From positions 1 to 22,703 of IMG/VR virus record IMGVR_UViG_3300046799_000049: a stretch of DNA of 22,703 nucleotides. One strand, 5' to 3'. The DNA is from a virus. The position numbers and the translations under genes were made by a program. The notes under the pieces were generated by a model that worked only from the letters and a program-made list of their open reading frames with translations, did not search any database and was not told the DNA's origin. Positions 1 through 7,205 of the stretch are shown in pieces; position 1 is the first letter of the stretch, and each line of letters begins with the position of its first letter.

Positions 1-159
1 ATGCCCGGTCCAGCCGATCGCGCCCTCGTAGTACTCGTCAGGCACGTACGGCAGGAGCGCCTCGCCGATGTTGTCGGCGCGCGCCGGGAGGCCCTCGAGC
101 ACATCGAACGCGTCGCGCTGGTCGGTGATCGCGGGCGTGAGGCCGACTAGTTGTTTCAT
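1..159 (-). CDS. Unrecognised protein, C-terminus cut by window edge
   Basis: The frame opens at an ATG at 159 and stays open for 53 codons to the left edge, so only the N-terminus is visible. It starts MKQLVGLTPA and continues with a mildly acidic stretch ending near YVPDEYYEGAIGW. The start is supported by GGGAGG five bases upstream, next to the stop codon of the LamG-like gene. I do not recognise the family. It sits last in the visible structural operon, so a virion or tail-associated role is possible, but nothing in the sequence shows it. Confidence 0.7.
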   Translation of the reverse strand, partial: MKQLVGLTPAITDQRDAFDVLEGLPARADNIGEALLPYVPDEYYEGAIGWTGH

Positions 160-169
160 GGACACCTCC

Positions 170-1003
170 CTACGCCGCGATTCCATAGATGGGCGCGAAG
201 AATGCGCCGAGCGAAGCAATCTCGGGCGCGGTCAGCGCGCGCTTGTAGACGAGGATCTGCGGAACGTGGCCCTTGAGCGACGACGACGCCGCTCCTGCGC
301 GGCCGACGCGGAGGGCGTACTCCGGGGCTGACGCGGACGGCGTCTGGCCGACTGCGTCTGCGTTAGTCAGCGTGCTACCGCTCACCGCGTGCTTCTGTGA
401 CCCGCCTCCGTAGGCCCACGCTCGCCACCGCGACACATCTCGTGCGTAGTGCGCCGCGTTCGCGTTGGTCCACGCGTTCTGGTATGCACCAGAACCATTG
501 CCCAGCCTGAGGATGATGCTCGTCGTCCCTAGCGCGCCGTACAGGCCTCGCTGCGCGGCGGGGCCGGAGAGCGTGCCGTACACGTGCTGAGAAGCAATGC
601 CCGTGCTGTCGACGCGCTCGACTGTAACGATGGTCGCACCCGTGTTGTCGTGCAGGAACGGCCAGTCGACAGGGTTCGCCGCCGACATGAAATCGTCCAC
701 GCCATCGAGCAGCACGCTCTGCTGGTTGTTCATCTCGGCGACGCCCAGCACGCGCAGAGGCTGGTTTGCTGCCACGCCCTGCGAGAGCGGCATGCCGCCC
801 ATCGACCCCGCGCGGGACATCCACGCTGTGATGTTCGCCCCGCTCAGCGCGAAATACGCGTCGGTGCGCGAGTCGTACCAGGCGGCCAGGTCGGGGATGA
901 GTTCGGGCGCCTCGAGCACGGGCGGCGGTGGGCCCGCCACGGCCACGCGGCGCCCGCCTCCCCCTCGCGTGCCGCGCACACTGCCACGTGGACGTCTGGT
1001 CAT
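170..1003 (-). CDS. LamG/concanavalin-like virion protein, candidate receptor-binding or decoration protein
   Basis: A 277-residue protein. Residues 1-30 are basic and Gly/Pro-rich (many RG pairs, then PPPP). From about residue 35 it follows the usual LamG-like jelly-roll layout: a PDLAAWYD opening, a VLLDGVDDFM motif after about 60 residues, an IVTVERVD strand, and a late SSLKGHVPQILVYKRALTAPEI segment of the type that ends these domains before a 'regions of the start' helix. In phages such domains bind glycans or decorate tail fibres; that role here is inferred. The ATG at 1003 overlaps the stop of the upstream gene (TGATG), which supports this start over the much longer open frame upstream. 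An alternative is a minor head-decoration lectin. Confidence 0.75.
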   Translation of the reverse strand: MTRRPRGSVRGTRGGGGRRVAVAGPPPPVLEAPELIPDLAAWYDSRTDAYFALSGANITAWMSRAGSMGGMPLSQGVAANQPLRVLGVAEMNNQQSVLLDGVDDFMSAANPVDWPFLHDNTGATIVTVERVDSTGIASQHVYGTLSGPAAQRGLYGALGTTSIILRLGNGSGAYQNAWTNANAAHYARDVSRWRAWAYGGGSQKHAVSGSTLTNADAVGQTPSASAPEYALRVGRAGAASSSLKGHVPQILVYKRALTAPEIASLGAFFAPIYGIAA

Positions 1004-1410
1004 CACACCACCGGCTGGTCGGAGACGTAGAACTCCAGGAAGCCCGCGGCGGCGTCCGAGATGAACGACAGGTGCGTGGTCGCAGAGTCGAGCCGCCACG
1101 ACTCTGCCGCGCCGTTCAGGTAGGTCGCGCCAGCCTGCGTGTTGCCCGTGCCCACCGCCGCCACCTGGTTGAGCACGACGGTCACGGCACCGACGCTCTC
1201 CACGAGCTGGACGTTCGCGCCCACGGCGAGGAGCCGGATGAACCGACTGCCCAGCGTGGACGCCTTGCCGGGCTCCCTGCCCGTGGTGGGAAGCGCGATG
1301 TTCTGCGCTGCGCCCGTGAGCGCGACGCGCGTCACACCCCGCCGCGCGGTGGGGTCTGCTGCCGAGATAGGGCCCGTGATCCGGGCCGCCTGCTCCATGT
1401 GTGAACCCAT
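1003..1410 (-). CDS. Small probable structural protein upstream of the LamG-like protein
   Basis: A 135-residue protein, beta-rich by eye, with alternating hydrophobic strands (for example RFIRLLAVGANVQLVES and FLEFYVSDQPVV). The start is the ATG at 1410, six bases after a purine-rich GGGAGGGAG. A TTG at 1416 sits too close to that site, and a second in-frame ATG is at 1398. Its stop overlaps the start of the LamG-like gene, so the two are likely translated together and may act in the same virion substructure. I do not recognise a named family. The composition (Ala/Gly/Thr/Val, no signal peptide, no membrane span) fits a small tail or head accessory protein. The function is unassigned. Confidence 0.7.
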   Translation of the reverse strand: MGSHMEQAARITGPISAADPTARRGVTRVALTGAAQNIALPTTGREPGKASTLGSRFIRLLAVGANVQLVESVGAVTVVLNQVAAVGTGNTQAGATYLNGAAESWRLDSATTHLSFISDAAAGFLEFYVSDQPVV

Positions 1411-1412
1411 GA

Positions 1413-4400
1413 TCAACTCCCTCCCAAGCGCGACGCCGCCACGGACGTCGCGTCAGTCTGCGATGCGTACATTTTCCCAAGGCGTGGCTCGCGCCGCGCG
1501 CTCGGGCTGAGCGTCGGCTCGCTGATCGGCCCCGGCTGCGACTGCGCGGGATCTGGCTGCGCGCCCGCCTGCGAGCGCGCGACGTTCTGCAGCGCCTGGA
1601 CCATCGCGGGCCGCATGGACGGGTCCGTGGGCGCGCCGACCAGGATCCCGAGCTTGAGCCGCGCCTCGTACGACGGCAGCTCCTCAGCGGTCGACACGTG
1701 CTGCAGCACCTCGTCGCGCACGCGCCGGTACATCCGCGGGTAGAGCGCCTGCAGCACCTCCACGTCCTCGCGCGTGACGTTGCCCGCGGCGATGCGGTCG
1801 AGCGCCCCGGCGGGGTTCGTGGCGGCGTCCACGTAGCGCGCCATCTTGTCGATCTTCGCGGGCGAGTGGCGGGGCTTCCGGTGCTGCCCGAACGGGTCAC
1901 CCGGGCGCGGCCCCACGCTCAGGTCGCCCGCCTTGTCGGCCAGGAAGTCAGCGACGCGCTGCGTATGGTTCTCCAGCGCATCCGCCAGCCGCGGGTTCGT
2001 CTGCCGGAGCTCGAGCCTGCTCAGCCGACCGGCGCGGCGCTCGTCGCTCTGCGGGTTCTGCAGCGCGCCGATGTTCCGGATGAGCGCCTCCGCCGATCCT
2101 GGGTTGCTCGAGGAGACCGATACCCCGAGCAGCGGGCCAGCCTTCGCGACCTGTCGGCCTGCAGCCGTGGCGCGCTCGCCGACGCGCGTGGCCGTGTCGC
2201 CCGCCTTGCGCAGCCACTTCCCGACGCCCTGGGCGGTGCGCACGATGGCGCCCTCGCTCTTCATGCCGTTCCGGATCGCCTGGCTCGCGGCACTCTGCGC
2301 GCCGCTCGAGGCGCCTGCACGCGCGGACGCCTTGCCGCCGGTGGCGCCGAGGCTGGTCGCCACGTCGGACTTCGCGATCAGGTTCGCGCTGCGCCCGAAC
2401 GCAATCTTGAGCTTCGCGAGCTGCTCGCCGTACAGCGGGATGTCCCGCAGCTCGTTGAGGGCCACGGCGTACTCCTCGGCCATCTGCCGGGTCGCTTTCA
2501 CGTCGCGGACCGAGCCCACGATCTTGTCCGTGAGCTCCTTCGCGCGCAGGGCCTGCGCCCTCATCTCGGGCGGCATGGCGTAGAAGTCGGCCTTGGTCTT
2601 GATCTTGTCGGCCTGGCGCTGCAGCCCCAGCGCAAAGGTGCGCTCCGCCTGCGGGTCGTCGCCGACCGTCTCCAGGAAGCTGCGGATCTTCGGGTGGCTC
2701 GCCTCGCTCACCTTGTCGAAGGTCTGGACCGCGTCGAAGGTCTTACCTTCCATGTCCTGGCCGGCGCGCTTGGTCTGCCGCGTCTCTGCCAGGCCGAACT
2801 GCTCGTCCCACGCGCGCGAGTAGTTGATCGCCTCCGACTCTGCCGCGTTCGTGATGCGCTGCAGCTCCGTCGCGCCCTTACCGTAGAGACTCTCGTCCTC
2901 GAGCAGCGCGCGGTGGCCCATGTACTCGCGACGCAGCGCCGCTTCGCCCGCATTGATATGGCTCGGCGATGCGTTGCCCGCCTTTTTCGACGCGCGCCCG
3001 AGTGCACCCTTGAACTTGTCGTGAAGGTCCTGGATCTCGGCGACCGCCTCCGCGTCGTAGCGGGCGGCGGGCGCGCTCGGCGACAGCGGGCCTTGCTGCG
3101 GCTGCACCTTGCGACCCGTGAAGCCCTTCAGGCGCGCCTCGAGCTCATTCGCCATGTCGACCGCGTCTTTGAGCGCAGCGTGCTGCGTGGCGTCGAGGGC
3201 GTACGTGTCCTCGCGCATCTTGCTCAGGCGCGTGCGCGACTCGTCCACAGAAGAGAGCACGCGCTGGAAGTGGTCGTCGGACCATTCGGGCGGCGCCGTC
3301 TCGATTGCGGCCTTCACAGCGTCTTTTTTGTGACCCTTGTTGATGTACGTTTCGAGCTGGTCCTCGATGCGACGGAACTCCTCGATGTCGCGCACGATCT
3401 CCGAAGTCTTCTGGCCCTTGGTGGCCTCGAAGCGCTTCGCCGCGTCCGCCTGCTCAGCGAGGCCGCGCACGCGCTCCATGGCCGTCACCCGCTCCGGGTT
3501 CGTCGGCACCGTGAGCTCAGCCATGAGGCTGTCGTCAGACTTGTATCCGATCTGTTGCAGGATCCGCTGGTCCGCCGAGAGCGTCGCCCCCGCCGCCTCC
3601 GCCTCGGCGCTGGTCGCCGCCCCGGAGCCCGCGCTCACGTCCCCGGCTGCCTCGCCCGTCGCGCTCGTGCCCGGGGTGGCGTCGACCGCCTCCTCGAGCG
3701 CGCGCGTCGCCTCGCGGTCCGCGTCCGAGCGCGTGAACGCGTCGCGCACCTTCTTGGCGCCCCGGCCCAGCAAGCCGCCCGCGAGGCCCAGCCCCGCGCC
3801 CAGGCCGCCGCCCATCCACATGCCGTCGCCCGCGCCCATCGCGATGCGCTCGGCGGTGATCTCGTGGTCGTTCAGGTAGTCGTCCGTGACCGCCTTCGCC
3901 GCGCCGAACAGGGCGCCCTCCGCGGCCCCGCCGACGCCCATCGCCGCAGCCTCGCGCAGCGCTCCGCCCAGGACGCCCGTGGCGGCCTCTGCGCCCAGCA
4001 GGCGACCTGTGCCCGCCGTGGCGGCCTCGCCCAGCCCCACCAGGGCACGCGCCGGGGCGGTGAGCACGCGGGCGCCACGAGCCGCCAGGCCCGCCCCACG
4101 CACACCCGCCTCGGCCGCCCCCGCGGCGCCGCCGGACAGCAGCGTGGCACCGAGGACGCCCACGCCCTCGCCGACCCCCGCGGCCGTGGGGTTGTACTCG
4201 CGCCGCGCGGCGAGACCCTCCGCGTATTCCGGGGCGATCGCCTTCGCCGCGACGTCGGATAGCCCGATCGTGGCGCCCGACAGGATGCCCTCGCCGAAGG
4301 CCGCGGCCTCGTTCCCGAAGCCCTCGCCGTACTGCTGGCGCTGCAGGTCTGCCGCGACCTCCTCGGGCGTCGCTGCGCGGTAGCCAGCCCCGATGCTGGG

Positions 4401-4484
4401 CAGGTCCGCCTCGTCGACGTTGACGACCTCGCCGGTCCGTTCGTCGACGAGGTTGACGGCAGCAGGCGCGGCAGGCTCGGCCAT
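1413..4484 (-). CDS. Large internal virion / DNA-ejection-type protein
   Basis: A 1023-residue protein. After a short N-terminus with DERTGEVVNVDEADLPS, residues about 55-240 are dominated by Gly/Ala-rich amphipathic or membrane-like helices, including GILSGATIGLSD and a GGGLGAGLGLAGGLLGRG run. The rest is mainly charged helix and coiled coil, with a Pro/Arg-rich C-terminus. This two-part design is typical of podovirus ejection proteins, which leave the capsid with the DNA and form a conduit across the envelope. I see no transglycosylase or peptidase motif. Its ATG overlaps the preceding stop (TGATG), and it is the third of three consecutive genes of this style. The ejection role is inferred from gene order and composition. 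Confidence 0.75.
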   Translation of the reverse strand: MAEPAAPAAVNLVDERTGEVVNVDEADLPSIGAGYRAATPEEVAADLQRQQYGEGFGNEAAAFGEGILSGATIGLSDVAAKAIAPEYAEGLAARREYNPTAAGVGEGVGVLGATLLSGGAAGAAEAGVRGAGLAARGARVLTAPARALVGLGEAATAGTGRLLGAEAATGVLGGALREAAAMGVGGAAEGALFGAAKAVTDDYLNDHEITAERIAMGAGDGMWMGGGLGAGLGLAGGLLGRGAKKVRDAFTRSDADREATRALEEAVDATPGTSATGEAAGDVSAGSGAATSAEAEAAGATLSADQRILQQIGYKSDDSLMAELTVPTNPERVTAMERVRGLAEQADAAKRFEATKGQKTSEIVRDIEEFRRIEDQLETYINKGHKKDAVKAAIETAPPEWSDDHFQRVLSSVDESRTRLSKMREDTYALDATQHAALKDAVDMANELEARLKGFTGRKVQPQQGPLSPSAPAARYDAEAVAEIQDLHDKFKGALGRASKKAGNASPSHINAGEAALRREYMGHRALLEDESLYGKGATELQRITNAAESEAINYSRAWDEQFGLAETRQTKRAGQDMEGKTFDAVQTFDKVSEASHPKIRSFLETVGDDPQAERTFALGLQRQADKIKTKADFYAMPPEMRAQALRAKELTDKIVGSVRDVKATRQMAEEYAVALNELRDIPLYGEQLAKLKIAFGRSANLIAKSDVATSLGATGGKASARAGASSGAQSAASQAIRNGMKSEGAIVRTAQGVGKWLRKAGDTATRVGERATAAGRQVAKAGPLLGVSVSSSNPGSAEALIRNIGALQNPQSDERRAGRLSRLELRQTNPRLADALENHTQRVADFLADKAGDLSVGPRPGDPFGQHRKPRHSPAKIDKMARYVDAATNPAGALDRIAAGNVTREDVEVLQALYPRMYRRVRDEVLQHVSTAEELPSYEARLKLGILVGAPTDPSMRPAMVQALQNVARSQAGAQPDPAQSQPGPISEPTLSPSARREPRLGKMYASQTDATSVAASRLGGS

Positions 4485-6139
4485 CAGCGCGCCCCGCGCC
4501 GCACGACGGGCGAGACCTCGTCGAGGCCCACGCTACGGCGGCGCGCGTTGTACTCGTCCAGCATCATGCGCATACCGCGCTTGCGCGCAGCCTCGCCGCG
4601 GTCGAGGCCCCAGGACTCCTCCTTCGACTTCTTGTCTCCCTCCGAGATGGATGCGCCCGACTCGTCGCGCAGCAAGACGTCCTTCATCGCAGCGATAGCC
4701 GTGTCGACCTCGTCGCCGTGCGCGCTGCGCATCCAGTTCGGAGCGTTGCGGCCGAACACACCAGGGGCGGCTTCGCCCTCGGCGACCAGGCGCGCGATGG
4801 TGCGGCCTGCGATGTCCTTCCCTTCGAACAGGCTCTGCCGCTTGAGTTGCTCCGCGGTGAGCCCCTTGCCGCCGCCGGCCTCGAGCTCGCGCCGCGCCTT
4901 CTCGTTCGCGAGCGCCTTGCCCTCGAGGTCGAGCGCTTGCCCAGGCGTGAGCCGCTTCTCACGCTGCGCTGCGGCGGCGGCCTGCTGCTGGGCGTAGCGC
5001 GCTGTCTTGAGGCGCATCTCGTCGCCGTAAGCCTGCTGAAAGCGCTGGTCGAAGACCTGGGTCTTCAGGTCGTCGCGCTCCATCTGCATTTTGGCGATCG
5101 CCTCGTCTGCAGTGGAGAGCGCCTCGCCCGCGAGGCCGCGATTCTTGATCGCCTCCATCTCCTGGATCGCCTGGTCGAGCTTCATGGAGCGCCCGAGCTT
5201 CATCGTGTCGAGGCTGTCGCCGTAGCGCTCGCGCAGCTGCCCGAGCTCGGTGCCTTTCGCGACCAGCGCGGTCTTCTTGTTGTCGAGCATGGCGCGCTGC
5301 TGCTCGAGGTCCCGATCGATGCCGCGCTGGATCATGGCCACGGTGCTGTCTGCGTTGCTCGTCTGAACGTTCATGCCCTGCATGAGGCCGGCAACGAGGT
5401 TGTTCTGGTCGGTCATCTGGCCGAGCCCGACAGCGAGCGCCCCCATGATCTTCGAGCTGCCGCTGCGCCGGTCCTTCGGCTCGTACTCGGAGATGAACTT
5501 GGTCAGGTCGCGCTGCTCGCTCCGCACCTTCTCGCTCGCCTTCACGTGGCTGTCCTGCGCGTCGAAGAGCTGGCGCTGGTACTCGCTACCCTCGCCCGCA
5601 AGGCGCTGGTAGATGTCGCCCACGCCGGCAGCCGTGCCCGCCTGGGACTGCGCCGTGCGCATGCGCGCTTCCCCCGCAGCGTCGGCAGCGAAGTCTCCCC
5701 GCGTCGCGGCGGCGTCGCGCTGCTGCTCGGCCTCCGCGCGCCGCGCGGCCGCATCATCGATCATGCCCGGCAGCGGGTTCCGCACGCCGCCGCCCATGCT
5801 GGGGTAGGTGGGCGCGCGAAGCTGCTGCTGCTGCGGCTGCGGCGCGAACGGCTGCTGTGGCGCGGGCGTCTGCGGCTCGGGCGCGTAGTTCGCGAGCGGC
5901 TCGGACATCTGCAGCGCCTCATTCTCCTCTGCTGGCAGCACGGGAGGTGGCGTGCTCATGAGCTGCTCGGGCGGCACCTGCGGCCCGAGCCCCGCCATGT
6001 CGAGGTCGGCCTGCGCATTCTGCGCATTCTGCGCGTCCACGTCCTCGAGCGTCGGGACGCGATACGACCCGCCCAGGGCGGCGTTCGCCTGGTTCACGAG
6101 GCTCGGGTCGAAGCCGTAGCGGGGGTCGAAGCCGGCCAT
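4484..6139 (-). CDS. Coiled-coil internal virion / ejection-type protein
   Basis: A 551-residue protein. Residues 1-130 are Pro/Gln-rich and probably disordered. From about 130 to 440 it is almost continuous charged helix with heptad-like spacing (AEAQRD, ASEKVRSEQRDL, DLEQQRAMLDNKKTAL), interrupted by a hydrophobic GALAVGLGQM segment near the middle. Helical segments continue to the C-terminus. No enzymatic motif is visible. ATG 6139 has GGAGG six bases upstream, inside the end of the previous gene, and its stop overlaps the next start. Together with its neighbours it fits the three-protein ejection set found next to the tail genes in P22-like phages. That match is by position and composition, not proven homology. 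Confidence 0.75.
   Translation of the reverse strand: MAGFDPRYGFDPSLVNQANAALGGSYRVPTLEDVDAQNAQNAQADLDMAGLGPQVPPEQLMSTPPPVLPAEENEALQMSEPLANYAPEPQTPAPQQPFAPQPQQQQLRAPTYPSMGGGVRNPLPGMIDDAAARRAEAEQQRDAAATRGDFAADAAGEARMRTAQSQAGTAAGVGDIYQRLAGEGSEYQRQLFDAQDSHVKASEKVRSEQRDLTKFISEYEPKDRRSGSSKIMGALAVGLGQMTDQNNLVAGLMQGMNVQTSNADSTVAMIQRGIDRDLEQQRAMLDNKKTALVAKGTELGQLRERYGDSLDTMKLGRSMKLDQAIQEMEAIKNRGLAGEALSTADEAIAKMQMERDDLKTQVFDQRFQQAYGDEMRLKTARYAQQQAAAAAQREKRLTPGQALDLEGKALANEKARRELEAGGGKGLTAEQLKRQSLFEGKDIAGRTIARLVAEGEAAPGVFGRNAPNWMRSAHGDEVDTAIAAMKDVLLRDESGASISEGDKKSKEESWGLDRGEAARKRGMRMMLDEYNARRRSVGLDEVSPVVRRGAR
6011..6034 (-). repeat. 9-bp tandem repeat coding for Asn-Ala-Gln
   Basis: The unit ctgcgcatt (plus strand) occurs twice in full and a third time in part. 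In the minus-strand gene it encodes a short AQNAQNAQ run near residue 37 of the coiled-coil ejection-type protein. It is an in-frame microsatellite that could vary in copy number without breaking the gene. Confidence 0.8.
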
Positions 6140-6141
6140 GG

Positions 6142-7200
6142 TCAGCCTCCCCCGCCGAACAGGCCGCCGATGACCTTGCCGACGACGCCACCGACGCCGC
6201 CCTTCGCGGCCTGCGATGCGCTCGCGTGCTTCGTGTCGGCCTCGAGCTGCGCTTTGTTCGTGTCGGTCTGCGCGCCGAGGAACTGGCCCTGCGACCCGAG
6301 CCCGAGCTGGCCCTGGCCGAGGCCAATGCTCCCGATCTGACTGCCGACCTGCCCGAGCTGCGTCGTGCCCTGCTGCGCCATGCCCGCGCCGACCCCGAGC
6401 TGCTGCCCGCCAACCTGCGAGGCCATCTGCTCCACGCCGATCTGACGGTTGAGCGCGGCCTGCTGCTCCGCGGCGCGCAGCTGCGCGGCCTGCATGTTCG
6501 TGCCCAGGGCCGCCTGTACGCCGCCCTGCTGCGCGCCACGCATCGCCGCGGCCTGGTTACCGCCACGCGCCTGCGCAGCCTGCGCGGCCATGGCCTGCTG
6601 GTTCTGCGCGAGCCCCTGCTGCAGCTGCAGCTGCGCGAGCGAGTCGGTCGACTGCCCCGCGAGCCCTCGAGCGTTCCCCACCGCCCCACGCTGCTGCGCC
6701 AGACCCTGGCCAGCGACGCCATAGCCGAACCCGCGGTCAGCCATGGACTGCTGGCCGGCCTGGCCGAGCACGCTCGCGCCGACCGCGGACGTATCTACGC
6801 CCTGGCCCATGAGGGTGTTGCCCTGCGTGAGGCCCTGCGCCTGCTGCTGCTGCAGCTGCGCGAGCGCCTCCGGAGAGCCGCCCAGATACTGCCGCGGCGG
6901 CGGCTTGTTCAGGCTGCGCAGCGCACCGGCTGTCATCGCGGACAGCACGCTCGAGCCGGCCTGCTTGAGGCCGCTTTTCGCTTTGTCCCAGTCGCCCGTG
7001 AACACGCCGCCGATCGTCTTCATGGTGCCGGCGCCGATGTCGTACGTCTCCTTCCCGGCCGTGCCGAGGAAGGGCGTCTCCTCCACCGCCTTGTCGATCT
7101 GGCCTGACAGGTACTTGTCGGCCTTGCCGGTCACGCGGTTGAGATCTGCCATGGGCTCGTCGCGCCGCGGCTGCACTGGTGGTGGCTGACCATTTGCCAT
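6142..7200 (-). CDS. Gln/Ala/Gly-rich internal virion-type protein
   Basis: A 352-residue protein. The N-terminal 100 residues are ordinary (a TAGKETYDIGAGTMKTIGG segment precedes a short helix). From about residue 105 to 330 the chain is very rich in Gln, Ala and Gly with many LQQQ, GQ and AAQA runs. It ends in a Gly-rich hydrophobic tail, GGVVGKVIGGLFGGGG. Similar Gln-rich proteins accompany ejection proteins in several podovirus-like genomes, but I cannot assign a family. The start is ATG 7200 after an AAGGGG site, directly following the nozzle-like gene. The low complexity points to a long, flexible or helical molecule packed inside the head. A tail-fibre role cannot be excluded. Confidence 0.75.
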   Translation of the reverse strand: MANGQPPPVQPRRDEPMADLNRVTGKADKYLSGQIDKAVEETPFLGTAGKETYDIGAGTMKTIGGVFTGDWDKAKSGLKQAGSSVLSAMTAGALRSLNKPPPRQYLGGSPEALAQLQQQQAQGLTQGNTLMGQGVDTSAVGASVLGQAGQQSMADRGFGYGVAGQGLAQQRGAVGNARGLAGQSTDSLAQLQLQQGLAQNQQAMAAQAAQARGGNQAAAMRGAQQGGVQAALGTNMQAAQLRAAEQQAALNRQIGVEQMASQVGGQQLGVGAGMAQQGTTQLGQVGSQIGSIGLGQGQLGLGSQGQFLGAQTDTNKAQLEADTKHASASQAAKGGVGGVVGKVIGGLFGGGG

Positions 7201-7205
7201 GACGG

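Noticed and set aside
1395-1410. MGSHM at the start of the 135-residue protein looks like a cloning-tag remnant
   Set aside because: No polyhistidine run or vector sequence surrounds it, and the ribosome site and operon junction are native-looking; chance match.
1004-1900. N-terminal extension of the LamG-like gene to 1900
   Set aside because: It runs in a shadow frame through the 135-residue gene and the ejection-type gene, is Arg/Thr/Ser-rich, and the TGATG junction at 1003 gives a natural start.
3324-3330. A6 run in the 1023-residue gene as a frameshift site
   Set aside because: In frame it reads CAC AAA AAA GAC, which does not form a X_XXY_YYZ heptamer, and the frame is intact on both sides.
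1698-4262. 854-codon open frame on the plus strand opposite the 1023-residue ejection-type gene
   Set aside because: It is Arg/Leu/Val/His-rich low-quality protein without domains, typical of the antisense shadow of a GC-rich gene. The minus frame has good ribosome sites and tight junctions with its neighbours.
4718-6340. 540-codon plus-strand open frame opposite the coiled-coil ejection-type gene
   Set aside because: Same shadow effect; it crosses the boundary between two well-supported minus-strand genes and shows no motif.
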